From contig NZ_JABZEO010000011.1 in assembly GCF_013385175.1 (NCBI RefSeq), forward strand, positions 85,037-149,036: a stretch of 64,000 nt of DNA, given 5' to 3'. A program made the translations under genes and the position numbers. The first letter of the stretch is position 1, and each line of letters starts with the position of its first letter. Under the pieces are notes generated by a model that saw only the letters and a program-made list of their open reading frames with translations, was not told the DNA's origin and did no database searches. Positions 38,361-46,325 of this stretch are shown here, piece by piece. The DNA is from Allochromatium humboldtianum. Its GTDB lineage: Bacteria; Pseudomonadota; Gammaproteobacteria; Chromatiales; Chromatiaceae.

Positions 38361-38500
38361 TCGGGTATCACGCACGAGCAGGATATCATTGCCGGACCGG
38401 CCACATTGAGAGACCGTGCATGGCCTGCAGCTCGTCGCCGAGCACTCCATGCCGGTGAACAACTTCACCCTGGTGTGGGAGCAAATATGAACGTTCAAAC
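38361..38500 (+). pseudogene. Internally deleted copy of the DUF938 methyltransferase gene
   Basis: The first part (to 38422) matches 45551-45612, the promoter and start codon of the intact DUF938 gene, including GAGCAGGATATCATTGCCGG. It then jumps at a shared CATG (38419-38422) to sequence matching 46138-46219, the 3' end of that gene and the first bases of the next start (ATGAACGTTCAAAC). About 529 bases are missing and the fused frame is shifted. It directly precedes ychJ. Confidence 0.85.
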
Positions 38501-38885
38501 CCTGTCCAACGCCTCCTGTCCCTGCGGCTCCGGTCGCCCCTTCGACGGCTGTTGCGGTCCCTATCTGTCCGGCCGGACCGTACCGCCGACGGCCGAGGCC
38601 CTGATGCGCTCGCGCTACAGCGCCTTTGCCACCGGGCAGGCCGACTATCTGCGCGCCACTTGGCATCCGACGACTCGCCCGGCCACGCTGACCCTGGAGC
38701 CGGGGATCCGCTGGCTCGGTCTCAAGATCCTGAGCACCGAAGCCGGAGGTGAGGCTGATCAGGAGGGCTGGGTCACATTCGTCGCCCGCTCCAAGTTCCA
38801 GGGCCGCGCTCAGCGCCTCCAGGAGCGCAGTCGCTTCGTGCGCGAGCATGGGCGCTGGTTCTATGTCGAGGGCGAGTTGAGTTGA
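38487..38885 (+). CDS. ychJ: YchJ family SEC-C metal-binding protein
   Basis: The 132-aa protein has an N-terminal SEC-C zinc motif (CPCGSGRPFDGCC) followed by the UPF0225 fold (LMRSRYSAFATGQADYLRAT; WVTFVARSKFQGR). Function unknown in detail. The start ATGAACGTTCAAAC lies immediately after the broken DUF938 remnant, whose 3' sequence supplies the upstream region. Confidence 0.9.
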   Translation: MNVQTLSNASCPCGSGRPFDGCCGPYLSGRTVPPTAEALMRSRYSAFATGQADYLRATWHPTTRPATLTLEPGIRWLGLKILSTEAGGEADQEGWVTFVARSKFQGRAQRLQERSRFVREHGRWFYVEGELS

Positions 38886-38904
38886 GGTCAGCGCAGACTG
38901 CGAC

Positions 38905-39017
38905 CCCATTCGCGATACCGATGCCCTGACGACCGCCCTCGCTGACCTCAACGCCTTGGACCAGGGCGGCTGGTCGCTCTCCGGCGGCCAGTTGTGCAAA
39001 ACCTTCGTCTTCCCGCC
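38905..39017 (+). pseudogene. Truncated copy of the pterin-4a-carbinolamine dehydratase gene
   Basis: The sequence matches 58398-58503 of the intact dehydratase gene almost base for base, reading DALTTALADLNAL and GGWSLSGGQLCKTFVF, but lacks the start codon and everything after FVF. After the break, a different frame ends in LDLDGCTPGET and a stop, possibly the tail of yet another gene. Confidence 0.85.
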
Positions 39018-39127
39018 AAGGATGAGGCACGCCGGCTGGATCTGGATGGCTGCACACCCGGTGAGACTTGAAGCACCCCGCCCAGCTCGGGATACTACGA
39101 CGACATCCGCCACACGGAGTCCGCCCG

Positions 39128-39307
39128 ATGTCCTACGAAACCAACACCCGCGTCACTGTCGTCGACATCCAGATGCCGTTCTGGTCGATGGTCGTCTTCA
39201 TGGTCAAGGCGGCCATCGCCTCGATCCCGGCCGTCTTCATCCTGACGGTCATCGCCTCGGTGTTCATGACGATCTTGAGCGCCCTGTTCGGTTCAGGTCC
39301 GCGCTGA
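39128..39307 (+). CDS. Small single-helix membrane protein
   Basis: The 59-aa protein reads MSYETNTRVTVVDIQMPFWS then a long hydrophobic helix (about 20-52). No family is recognised, although short proteins of this type occur in many proteobacteria as DUF-class membrane peptides. It lies 3 bases before ybaK, so co-transcription is likely. Confidence 0.7.
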   Translation: MSYETNTRVTVVDIQMPFWSMVVFMVKAAIASIPAVFILTVIASVFMTILSALFGSGPR

Positions 39308-39310
39308 CCG

Positions 39311-39793
39311 ATGAAACCCGCCAAGGAACCCGTCACCCAGGCCGTGCGCGTGCTGCGCGCCGCCGGCGTGCCCTTCGAGGGCCACCCCTACACCTATGTC
39401 GAGGGCGGCGGCACGGCCCAATTCGCGCGTGAACTCGGGGTCGACGAACGTCTGGTCATCAAGACGCTGGTCATGGAGGACGAGCAACGCCACCCCATGC
39501 TCGTCCTCATGCACGGCGATCGTCAGGTCTCGACCCAGGCGCTCGCCCGCGCCATCGGCGTCAAACGGATCACGCCCTGCGATCCCAAGGTCGCCGACAG
39601 GCATTCGGGCTATCAGGTCGGGGGCACCTCCCCGTTCGGCACGCGCCGCGCCATGCCAGTCTACTGTGAGCAGGGCATCGCCGACCTACCGCGCCTCTAT
39701 ATCAACGGCGGCAAGCGCGGCTACATCATTTCACTGGCGACGGCCGATCTGCTGCGCGTGCTTCAGCCGACCCTGGTGAGCATGGCGGTCTGA
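39311..39793 (+). CDS. ybaK: Cys-tRNA(Pro)/Cys-tRNA(Cys) deacylase
   Basis: The 160-aa editing-domain protein hydrolyses mischarged Cys-tRNA(Pro). Motifs include ARELGVDERLVIKTLVM, the catalytic loop GGTSPFGTRRAMP and YINGGKRGYIISLAT. The first 45 bases of this gene (MKPAKEPVTQAV) are duplicated in a broken copy at 51249. Confidence 0.9.
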   Translation: MKPAKEPVTQAVRVLRAAGVPFEGHPYTYVEGGGTAQFARELGVDERLVIKTLVMEDEQRHPMLVLMHGDRQVSTQALARAIGVKRITPCDPKVADRHSGYQVGGTSPFGTRRAMPVYCEQGIADLPRLYINGGKRGYIISLATADLLRVLQPTLVSMAV

Positions 39794-39826
39794 CGCTCGC
39801 AAGCACGGGAGTCCCTGGAGACCTGG

Positions 39827-39922
39827 ATGAAACGCATCGGATGGATCATCGGCTTGATCGCCCGTCTGGAAACGCCGGCCTGGTCGGTATCCGAGAAGCC
39901 GCCAAAGGCGATCACCACATGA
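39827..39922 (+). pseudogene. 31-codon mini-ORF, probable internally deleted membrane gene
   Basis: MKRIGWIIGLIARLETPAWS and a further 11 residues end in an ATGA overlap with the next gene. A plausible signal/membrane start is fused at once to a hydrophilic tail. This is the layout of the other start-plus-end remnants in this region. It could also be a genuine small protein. Confidence 0.35.
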
Positions 39923-40638
39923 AACCACCCTCGCCCCCCGTCGTCTGGGAGATCGACATCCCGCTGGCGACCAATCCGCGTTTACTCAAGACCCTGGCCC
40001 TGGTCTCCGGTCTGGCGGCGCTGATCTCCAGCCTCTTCATGAGCGTCATCCTGGGCGCCCAGAGCGACTGGGACGACATTGCGCCCCTGCTGGGAATCTT
40101 TGCCTTGGTTGGCCTGGGGATGTTCGTCAGCTTCGTGCTGATCGCCCTGACGGTACAAACACTGGAGCACAGAACCATGCCATTCACCACACTGTCACGC
40201 GGGGCGCTGTGGAGCCTGCTGCTCATGCTCCTGACGTTCGGAGCCGTTCAGGCCGATGCCGTCACTGAGGTCGAGCGGATCCTCGACGACATTCGCCAGG
40301 ATCAGCCGGTGCCGCGCCTGGACTATCTGCACCCTGTCGCGCCCATGAATCCCGGATGCGCGCTCTTCGAGGGGCAGTATGGCGCCGTCACCCTCCAGGT
40401 CGAGACCCATCCCGACAGTCCGCGTGTCGCCTCGCTCCTGCTGCGGATCCCCGGCCCGGATCAGACCCGCGCCCTGCTCCCGGCCGTCTCGCGCGTACTC
40501 GGAGCACCGCACAGTCAGGATCGGTACCAGTCGAGTTATAGCTGGGACTGGCCCGAGTATCGGGCCGCCTCGCTTCACTATGTCCCCGGCGGACCCGGCG
40601 CACCGGGCCAGACGATCGTGTCGCTGTTCTATCGCTAG
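39919..40638 (+). CDS. Membrane protein of unknown function, possible fusion of two genes
   Basis: The 239-aa frame starts MKPPSPPVVWEIDIPLATNP with two helices (about 26-48 and 58-78), then has MPFTTLSRGALWSLLLMLL, which looks like a fresh start with signal peptide ending at VQADA (ATG at 40180, with GGAGC upstream). The remaining domain (PRLDYLHPVAPMNPG; GQTIVSLFYR) is not recognised. I think a truncated membrane gene reads in frame into a complete secreted-protein gene; one real 239-aa protein is the alternative. Confidence 0.55.
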   Translation: MKPPSPPVVWEIDIPLATNPRLLKTLALVSGLAALISSLFMSVILGAQSDWDDIAPLLGIFALVGLGMFVSFVLIALTVQTLEHRTMPFTTLSRGALWSLLLMLLTFGAVQADAVTEVERILDDIRQDQPVPRLDYLHPVAPMNPGCALFEGQYGAVTLQVETHPDSPRVASLLLRIPGPDQTRALLPAVSRVLGAPHSQDRYQSSYSWDWPEYRAASLHYVPGGPGAPGQTIVSLFYR

Positions 40639-40675
40639 CCGATCCGGCTGACTGGACCATCGAGGACATCCCTCA

Positions 40676-40768
40676 TTCAGGTACGCCCACGCTCACGGGG
40701 CCCTGCTGGGTCTGGTCGCCGGCGATGCACTCGGCGCCACGTTGGAGTTCACCCGTCCCGGCACCTTA
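40676..40768 (+). pseudogene. N-terminal fragment of an ADP-ribosylglycohydrolase gene
   Basis: The frame reads HGALLGLVAGDALGATLEFT, the start motif of ADP-ribosylglycohydrolases (GALxGxxxGDALG). It breaks off at about 40768 and no metal-binding C-terminal motifs follow. The sequence from there to 40869 holds no recognisable gene. Confidence 0.65.
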
Positions 40769-40869
40769 GCGGTACATGATCACACGGGACGCAACAGGTA
40801 TCGCCGCCCGCCCTCCTGTTCAGCTGGAACAAGGCGATCTTCTGACCGGCGACCACGCCTCTCAGCGGT

Positions 40870-41208
40870 TCATGCCTTCTTCAGAAACTCCGCTTTCAAC
40901 AGAAAGCTCCCGGCGTCGGTCTTGCAGTCGACGGCATGATCGCCGCCCACCAGCCGGATGCCCTTGATCTTGGTGCCGACCTTGAGCGTCGTCGAGGTGC
41001 CCTTGACCTTGAGATCCTTGATCAGCACCACGCTGTCGCCGTCGCTGAGAAGCTGCCCGTTGGCGTCCTTGACCACGAGGGCGTCCTCGTCGCCCGCTTC
41101 ATCGGCCTGTTGGGGCCACTCATGGCCGCAGTCGGGACAGATGTAGAGATCCCCATCGGGATAGGTGTTGTCCATCGAGCAGTGGGGACAGGGTGGCGGT
41201 GTGGTCAT
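40870..41208 (-). CDS. yjdM: PhnA/YjdM family zinc-ribbon protein
   Basis: The 112-aa protein starts with a zinc ribbon ([21 protein letters not shown]) followed by the PhnA domain ([20 protein letters not shown]). Despite the name, a phosphonate role is not shown for this family. The ATG of [10 protein letters not shown] is used because the zinc ribbon begins there. Confidence 0.92.
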   Translation of the reverse strand: MTTPPPCPHCSMDNTYPDGDLYICPDCGHEWPQQADEAGDEDALVVKDANGQLLSDGDSVVLIKDLKVKGTSTTLKVGTKIKGIRLVGGDHAVDCKTDAGSFLLKAEFLKKA

Positions 41209-41312
41209 CGGTCGGTCGTCATTGGTTGGTCTTGAAAGGGGGGCATCATACCGGATCGGACGACGCCGGCACCGGCTTTCGACGCCCCCGCCACCCGGGT
41301 GACTGAAACCAA

Positions 41313-41336
41313 GGCCCCGGCTCCGTGAGCGGGGCC
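41313..41336 (-). terminator. Possible terminator hairpin after the TM2 gene
   Basis: On the minus strand GGCCCCGCTC-ACG-GAGCCGGGGCC forms a strong GC stem with one bulge, followed by a short T-containing run (TTGGTTT). It lies downstream of the TM2 protein gene and upstream of yjdM. Confidence 0.45.
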
Positions 41337-41423
41337 GGGGTCTATTCGCCAACCCAAACCCCGGCCCTGTCGGATCTTATCGATGGCGGTCAGCCGGTCG
41401 CCGTTGATCCGAACTCGCCGGAC

Positions 41424-41840
41424 TCAGGCCCGCCCGGAGCGCTGTGCGTCATTGACCGCCTCGATCTGCGCGTTGAGCGTCCAGTAGTCGTAGAGATAGC
41501 CGACCAGGAACAGTCCCCCGGTCAGCAGCCAGATCAGCCCCGTGATCCACTTGCCCAGATAGAAGCGGTGGACGCCGAACAGCCCGAGAAAGGTCAGCAG
41601 AATCCAGCTCAGGTCATAGTCCTTGACGCCTGGGGCATAGCGCCGATCGGCACTCCGGCTCATGCCTGGAATCAGGAACAGGTCGATGATCCAGCCGATC
41701 AGGAACAGCCCCAGCGTCAGAAACCAGAGCGTGCCGGAGATCGGCTTGCCGTAGTAGAAGCGATGCGCGCCCATGAACCCGAAGATCCATAGCAGATAGC
41801 CCATCAGCGGCGAGTGGGTCGCGACCTCCCGGTCGGGCAT
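41424..41840 (-). CDS. TM2 domain membrane protein with two TM2 repeats
   Basis: The 138-aa protein has two helix-turn-helix membrane units of the TM2 family, MGAHRFYYGKPISGTLWFLT and GVHRFYLGKWITGLIWLLTG, each with the DRF-like HRFY motif. Function unknown. It starts 3 bases after the yebG-like stop and is likely co-transcribed with it. Confidence 0.9.
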   Translation of the reverse strand: MPDREVATHSPLMGYLLWIFGFMGAHRFYYGKPISGTLWFLTLGLFLIGWIIDLFLIPGMSRSADRRYAPGVKDYDLSWILLTFLGLFGVHRFYLGKWITGLIWLLTGGLFLVGYLYDYWTLNAQIEAVNDAQRSGRA

Positions 41841-41843
41841 CGG

Positions 41844-42176
41844 TCAGACCTTCACGGCTTTGAGCGGCGCGGGTTCAGTCGGCTTGGGTTCAGGCCGGCT
41901 CTCAGGCGCCGACTCCGACCCCGCGCCCGGCTCCAGTTCCACCGACTTGCCCTTCAGGATCAGCTCGACCTCGCGCGCATGACGCGCCAGATGCACCGTC
42001 AGCGTCTCCAGGTCGTCATCGGGCAGGTTCGGCAATACCGACCCGGCGCGCAGCCAGTCGGCCAGCCGCTCGGCGTTCTCCAGAATCCGGTCATAGGCTT
42101 CGGCAGCCTTCTTGTCGGCGGTGCGCAAGCGTTCCACTCCCCGGCGGTCACGGACGATGTATTCGATCTCGATCAT
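41844..42176 (-). CDS. YebG family protein, copy 1
   Basis: The 110-aa protein resembles E. coli YebG (DNA-damage-inducible): MIEIEYIVRDRRGVERL, KKAAEAYDRILENAERLADW and HAREVELILKGK, then a Pro/Glu-rich tail. A near-identical paralogue lies at 61602-61907 and a broken start at 50454-50555. The upstream 55 bases, with TATACT at 42217-42222 (minus strand), are conserved with the second copy. No CTGT-N8-ACAG LexA box is seen. Confidence 0.8.
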   Translation of the reverse strand: MIEIEYIVRDRRGVERLRTADKKAAEAYDRILENAERLADWLRAGSVLPNLPDDDLETLTVHLARHAREVELILKGKSVELEPGAGSESAPESRPEPKPTEPAPLKAVKV

Positions 42177-42251
42177 GATGCGGCCCCGTTTTGGCCATCA
42201 GTGGTCTGGGCTGGGGAGTATAGCGCTCACGGTTCCGCCGCTCATAAATGC

Positions 42252-42437
42252 TTAGATAATCACGCCAAAGCCAAGCAGATAGAGCGATTGCGCCAACCGG
42301 AGCGCCCCTTCCCCGGCAACGCCAAGATCCAGCTCGGGCCAAGCTCGGTTCAGCCAGACTCCGAACTGAACCAGTAGCCAGAAACCGGCCACCACGCCGA
42401 TGAGGCCAGTGCGCAACATGGTGTGGAGGATTCTCAT
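42252..42437 (-). CDS. Small membrane protein of unknown function
   Basis: The 61-aa protein MRILHTMLRTGLIGVVAGFW continues with two hydrophobic segments (about 9-30 and 46-61). No family recognised. It ends about 75 bases upstream of the yebG-like gene on the same strand. Confidence 0.55.
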   Translation of the reverse strand: MRILHTMLRTGLIGVVAGFWLLVQFGVWLNRAWPELDLGVAGEGALRLAQSLYLLGFGVII

Positions 42438-42526
42438 GAGGGACTCCTGAGTTGAGTGTTGTGAGGATGGCGCGGGCGTCGCGATCAGCCTGTCTTCACC
42501 CGCTCCAGGCGCAACGTCCCGCGTGT

Positions 42527-42976
42527 CTAGGGCCGTCCGCGCACATGGCGCTGCGGCAGCGAGTCGAGAAAGGCGCGCGACGGGCGGCGGTGATAGTGCC
42601 GGATCACCTGCTCCTGTCCATCGACGAGAGCCACCAGCACATAGCGCGCCGGCAGGGGTTCGGCTTCGGGTGAAGCGGCACGCGAGCCGGCGATGTGGGT
42701 GCAGCCGACCCGCTCGGCCCAGGCTCGCCAGTGCGGACCATGCCCGGCACGGGGACCGGCGAGCGCATGGGCGATCTCATGACGGATGGTGTTGAGGATG
42801 AGCGCCGGATCCGGCTCGCGCGCGGTCAACAGCGCCGAGAGTTCGATCCGGCGACGATCGTAACGGCACAGCCCATGCGCCCGACGACGACGGTTCCAAC
42901 CAAATGACCAGTCGGCGAGCTGAGGAAAGCGGCGCAGTTCGCGCTGGGCCAGGGCTTCGGCGGTGTGCAGATCCAT
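42527..42976 (-). CDS. SprT-like zinc metalloprotease domain protein
   Basis: The 149-aa product has the SprT-type zinc motif RHEIAHALAG and the following HGPHWRAWAERVGC, with CRYDRRRIELSALL before it. SprT-like (Spartan-related) proteins act on DNA-bound proteins in eukaryotes; the bacterial role is not settled. The ATG of MDLHTAEALAQREL is chosen. It starts 7 bases after the stop of the next upstream gene (42984-43373). Confidence 0.85.
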   Translation of the reverse strand: MDLHTAEALAQRELRRFPQLADWSFGWNRRRRAHGLCRYDRRRIELSALLTAREPDPALILNTIRHEIAHALAGPRAGHGPHWRAWAERVGCTHIAGSRAASPEAEPLPARYVLVALVDGQEQVIRHYHRRPSRAFLDSLPQRHVRGRP

Positions 42977-42983
42977 CGGCGAC

Positions 42984-43373
42984 TCAATCCGCCAGCGGAC
43001 GCGCCAATCCCGACCGCCAGTCCTCGACGAATCCCTCGATGGATTCGATGAAGTCGGGATCATGCTCGGTGCGGTTGATGGTGGCGTGGATCAGGACACC
43101 CGCCCCCGACGGGGCCGACTCATCCAGCACGGTCAGCGTCCAGGCCAAGGCATTGGGGCAGGTCGGCAACGTGAAGCGCACCCCGTCCCGGATGCACTCG
43201 CGCCGCACCTGGAACTGTCCCCAGAGGCAATAGATCTCGCCCTGATCGCGGGTGTCGTCCCAATGCAGCACGCGATCGATGGAGGCACAGAGCGCGCTCA
43301 GACGCGGTCCGGTCAGATGTTGCTGAAGTGACTCGGCGGTCCAGTCAGCTGGCGCTGTGGCGAAGAACTCCAT
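42984..43373 (-). CDS. Conserved-looking protein of unknown function (MEFFATA... protein)
   Basis: The 129-aa protein MEFFATAPADWTAESLQQHL has no recognised motif; it is cytosolic-looking and rich in Trp and acidic residues. Its start and 60-base upstream region occur twice more in the window (48366-48458 and 52387-52460) without the body of the gene. It is probably co-transcribed with the SprT-like gene downstream. Confidence 0.7.
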   Translation of the reverse strand: MEFFATAPADWTAESLQQHLTGPRLSALCASIDRVLHWDDTRDQGEIYCLWGQFQVRRECIRDGVRFTLPTCPNALAWTLTVLDESAPSGAGVLIHATINRTEHDPDFIESIEGFVEDWRSGLARPLAD

Positions 43374-43436
43374 GGGCGTTTCCAGGGTGGTCGAGATCGG
43401 AAATCGTGGATGATAGCTCGAAGCGGCGCATTCTAA
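43344..43436 (-). repeat. Promoter-plus-start repeat, copy A (with intact gene)
   Basis: This is a 93-bp segment that includes the first codons and upstream region of the 42984-43373 gene. It aligns without gaps to 48366-48458, with shared core CCATGGGCGTTTCCAGGGTG and GGAAATCGTGGATGATAGCT. The upstream edge ends at a TTAGAA stop-like sequence. Confidence 0.85.
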
Positions 43437-43463
43437 TTGGACACAGCGGCTACCCCGCCGGCG

Positions 43464-44105
43464 TCACAACGCTCCCTCCCGAATCAGCACCTCATGGAGC
43501 GCCTCGGCCAGGGCGCGATAGCCCTCACGGTTGAAGTGGATCGGATCCGCCTTGTAGGCCGGCGTGCGCAACAGATCCGCGATCAGTTCCTCGACGAAGA
43601 CGAGCTGGTAGGTCTCGGCCAGTTCGCGATAGAAAGGCGCTGCATCCGAGAACAGCGCCTTGCGCGGCACGCCGATCAGCACGACCGCAATGTCCTGGGC
43701 CTGCGCCTGTTCGATCATGGCCGCCAGATTGGACTGAGTCTGCGCGGGATCGAGGTTGCGCAGGATGTCGTTGCCGCCCTCCAGCAACAGCACCAGATCC
43801 GGTTGTTCCTGCGCGATCAGCGCCCCGAAACGCGCCCGTCCCTCCTCCGTCACCTCGCCGGACACCCCGGCATTGATGACGGTGCGCCCGCTCAGCCGGG
43901 CCAGCACCGCCGGATAGCTGTCATCCGGATCGGCCCCGACGCCTTGTGTGAGACTGTCGCCGAAGGCGAGCAGTGTTCCATCCGGCGGGATCGGCGTCAG
44001 ACGCGGCTGTTCGCAGCCGGCCAGAACCAACGCCAGGAGCAGGATGATCAGAGGCATGCGCTGGGGCTGGGGAGCGCGCTTGTGACAAGTGACAGGACTA
44101 TTCAT
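43464..44105 (-). CDS. tesA: TesA-like arylesterase lipoprotein (SGNH hydrolase)
   Basis: The 213-aa protein has a lipoprotein signal (MPLIILLLALVLAGC) and SGNH blocks: FGDSLTQGVGAD (Ser), GVSGEV (Gly), LEGGNDILR (Asn) and [11 protein letters not shown] (Asp/His). It is a periplasmic thioesterase/lysophospholipase family member. I start at the ATG overlapping the rarA stop by 8 bases, with GGAGAA about 10 bases upstream; the ATG at 44057 starts at the hydrophobic core but lacks a ribosome site. A copy of its 3' end lies at 55839-55961. Confidence 0.87.
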   Translation of the reverse strand: MNSPVTCHKRAPQPQRMPLIILLLALVLAGCEQPRLTPIPPDGTLLAFGDSLTQGVGADPDDSYPAVLARLSGRTVINAGVSGEVTEEGRARFGALIAQEQPDLVLLLEGGNDILRNLDPAQTQSNLAAMIEQAQAQDIAVVLIGVPRKALFSDAAPFYRELAETYQLVFVEELIADLLRTPAYKADPIHFNREGYRALAEALHEVLIREGAL

Positions 44106-45453
44106 GCGAAAAAGGTTCTCCGTCCAGCGGATCGGAATCACCGGCCGGCCGGCGACGCCGTGCCTCCTCATCGAGTTGCTTCAGACGCGCCACTTTTTCC
44201 GCGATCTTGATCTCCAAGCCTCGCGGCGCCGGTCGATACCAGTGCGGCTCAGCCATCCCGTCGGGAAGATAGGTTTCGCCGGCGGCATAGCCATGCGGTT
44301 CGTCATGCGGATAACGATAGGCTTGTCCGTGACCCAAGTCCTTCATCAGCCGCGTCGGGGCATTGCGCAGATGCCTGGGAACCTCGCGGCTCTTGTCCTG
44401 TTTGACGAAGGCGCGCGCGGCCTTGTAAGCGGTGTAACCCGCGTTGCTCTTGGCCGCGATCGCCAGATAGATGACCGCTTGCGCCAGGGCCAGTTCACCC
44501 TCCGGCGAACCGAGCCGCTCATAGGCCATCGCCGCTTCATTGGCGATCTGCAGGGCTCTGGGGTCAGCCAGTCCGATGTCTTCCCACGCCATGCGCACGA
44601 GGCGTCGTGACAGGTAGTGGGGGTCCGCCCCGCCGTCCAGCATCCGGGTGAGCCAGTAGAGCGCCGCATCCGGATTGGAACCCCGGACGGACTTGTGGAG
44701 CGCCGAGATCTGGTCATAGAAGCCGTCGCCGCCCCGATCGAAGCGCCGGCTGTTGAGGGTCAGGGCATTCTCCATGAAACCGGCATCGAGGCGGGTCACG
44801 CCCGCCGCCCCGGCCGCGACGTGGCACTGTTCGAGCAGATTCAGGCACCGTCTGGCATCGCCGTCGGCATACCCGATCAGGGTATCAATCGCCGCCTCAT
44901 CGAACTGAAGATGACTCAGTACCTGATCCCTGGCTCGCGTCAGCAGTTGCCGCAACTCGGCGTCGGTGAGCGACTGCAACACATAGACCTGCGCCCGCGA
45001 CAGCAAGGCCGCGTTCACTTCGAACGAGGGATTCTCGGTGGTGGCCCCGATCAGCGTCACCCGCCCGGATTCCACATAGGGCAACAGCGCATCCTGCTGC
45101 GCCTTGTTGAAGCGATGGATCTCATCGACGAACAGGATCGTGCGCCGGCCCAGGGACTGATAGTGTTCGGCCTGTTCCATCGCGGCCCGGATGTCTTTGA
45201 CGCCGGCAAAGACCGCCGACAGGGCGATGAACTCGCCTGCAAAGGCTTGGGCGCTCAGTCTGGCCAGCGTCGTTTTGCCGACGCCCGGCGGCCCCCACAG
45301 AATCATGGAATGCGCCTGACCCGACTGGAACGCCAGTCGCAGCGGCTTGCCCTCGCCCAGCAGATGCGACTGCCCGATCACCTCGTCCAAGACCTTGGGT
45401 CTGAGGGCTTCGGCCAGCGGAGGAACCGGAATGTCGGCAAACAGGTCAGGCAT
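44098..45453 (-). CDS. rarA: Replication-associated recombination protein A
   Basis: The 451-aa AAA+ ATPase (MgsA/WRNIP1 family) acts at stalled replication forks. Walker A GPPGVGKTT is at residues 54-62, Walker B LFVDEIHRFNKAQQDALL follows, then sensor-1 GATTENPSFEV and the C-terminal tetramerisation domain (GGADPHYLSRRLVRMAWEDI). Length normal. It is transcribed ahead of the arylesterase gene. Confidence 0.96.
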   Translation of the reverse strand: MPDLFADIPVPPLAEALRPKVLDEVIGQSHLLGEGKPLRLAFQSGQAHSMILWGPPGVGKTTLARLSAQAFAGEFIALSAVFAGVKDIRAAMEQAEHYQSLGRRTILFVDEIHRFNKAQQDALLPYVESGRVTLIGATTENPSFEVNAALLSRAQVYVLQSLTDAELRQLLTRARDQVLSHLQFDEAAIDTLIGYADGDARRCLNLLEQCHVAAGAAGVTRLDAGFMENALTLNSRRFDRGGDGFYDQISALHKSVRGSNPDAALYWLTRMLDGGADPHYLSRRLVRMAWEDIGLADPRALQIANEAAMAYERLGSPEGELALAQAVIYLAIAAKSNAGYTAYKAARAFVKQDKSREVPRHLRNAPTRLMKDLGHGQAYRYPHDEPHGYAAGETYLPDGMAEPHWYRPAPRGLEIKIAEKVARLKQLDEEARRRRPAGDSDPLDGEPFSHE

Positions 45454-45609
45454 GTCGAGTCGTCGGGGTTCGGAGAAACAGACACTGGAGCGTCACCGTG
45501 AACACTCCGGAACGGATCGCCCTCCAGATCGTATCTGGCCTGAATGATGGTCGGGCGTCACGGGCGAGCAGGATATCATTGCCGGACCGACCATATTGAG
45601 AGACGCCGC

Positions 45610-46209
45610 ATGCCTCGCGTCGACAAGCCCTATGCCGAGTCCTGTGACCAGAACCGTGAACCCATCCTGGCCGTGCTCGCGCCCCTATTGCGTGAGCGCC
45701 GTCGACTGCTCGAAATCGGCAGCGGCACCGGACAACATGCAGTCTACTGTGCCGCCGCCCTCCCCCACCTGTTCTGGCAATGCAGCGATCGGGCCGAGCA
45801 GCTTCCAGGGATTCGCCTGTGGATCGCCGAGGCGGGTCTGAGCAACCTCCCGCCACCGCTCGAACTCGATGTGTTGAAGCCCTGGCCGGCCGAGCGCTTC
45901 GAGGCCATCTTCAGCGCCAATACCGCCCACATCATGGGACTCGAGGCGGTTGAGGCGATGTTCGCCGGTGTCGGCTCCCATCTGGAACCGGGTGGCCTGT
46001 TCGCGCTCTATGGCCCCTTCAGTCGTGATGGCCGACACACCAGCCCGAGCAATGCCCGCTTCGATGCCTGGCTGCGCGCCCAGGATCCGGTGATGGGGTT
46101 ACGCGACCAGCGCCAGCTTGAGCAGTTCGCGGCGGCGCATGGCTTGCAGCTCGTCGCCGAGCACGCGATGCCCGTGAACAACTTCACACTGGTGTGGGAG
46201 CGGTTATGA
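45610..46209 (+). CDS. DUF938 SAM-dependent methyltransferase
   Basis: The 199-aa protein is a class I methyltransferase of the DUF938 family: RRLLEIGSGTGQHAVYCA (motif I), FSANTAHIMGLEAVEAMF and GLFALYGPFSRDGRHTSPSN. Substrate unknown. The promoter region, start and 3' end are duplicated at 38361-38500 with the centre missing. Its stop overlaps ATGAACGTTCAAAC, the start sequence of ychJ, but ychJ itself is not here. Confidence 0.88.
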   Translation: MPRVDKPYAESCDQNREPILAVLAPLLRERRRLLEIGSGTGQHAVYCAAALPHLFWQCSDRAEQLPGIRLWIAEAGLSNLPPPLELDVLKPWPAERFEAIFSANTAHIMGLEAVEAMFAGVGSHLEPGGLFALYGPFSRDGRHTSPSNARFDAWLRAQDPVMGLRDQRQLEQFAAAHGLQLVAEHAMPVNNFTLVWERL

Positions 46210-46219
46210 ACGTTCAAAC
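46206..46219 (+). pseudogene. Residual ychJ start sequence
   Basis: Fourteen bases identical to the ychJ start at 38487 (encoding MNVQT) follow the DUF938 stop, and then the sequence diverges. Because the preceding 80 bases are also shared with the other locus, this is best read as the start of a lost ychJ copy. Confidence 0.6.
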
Positions 46220-46325
46220 TGAACCGTCACCGGCCGCGCGATCCTGCCACAATCCCGCCAAGATCGGTATGACAGGCGCGGCCCCGATCCCAACAGCCGA
46301 ACCCGAGCGCCATGAGGAGACCCTG

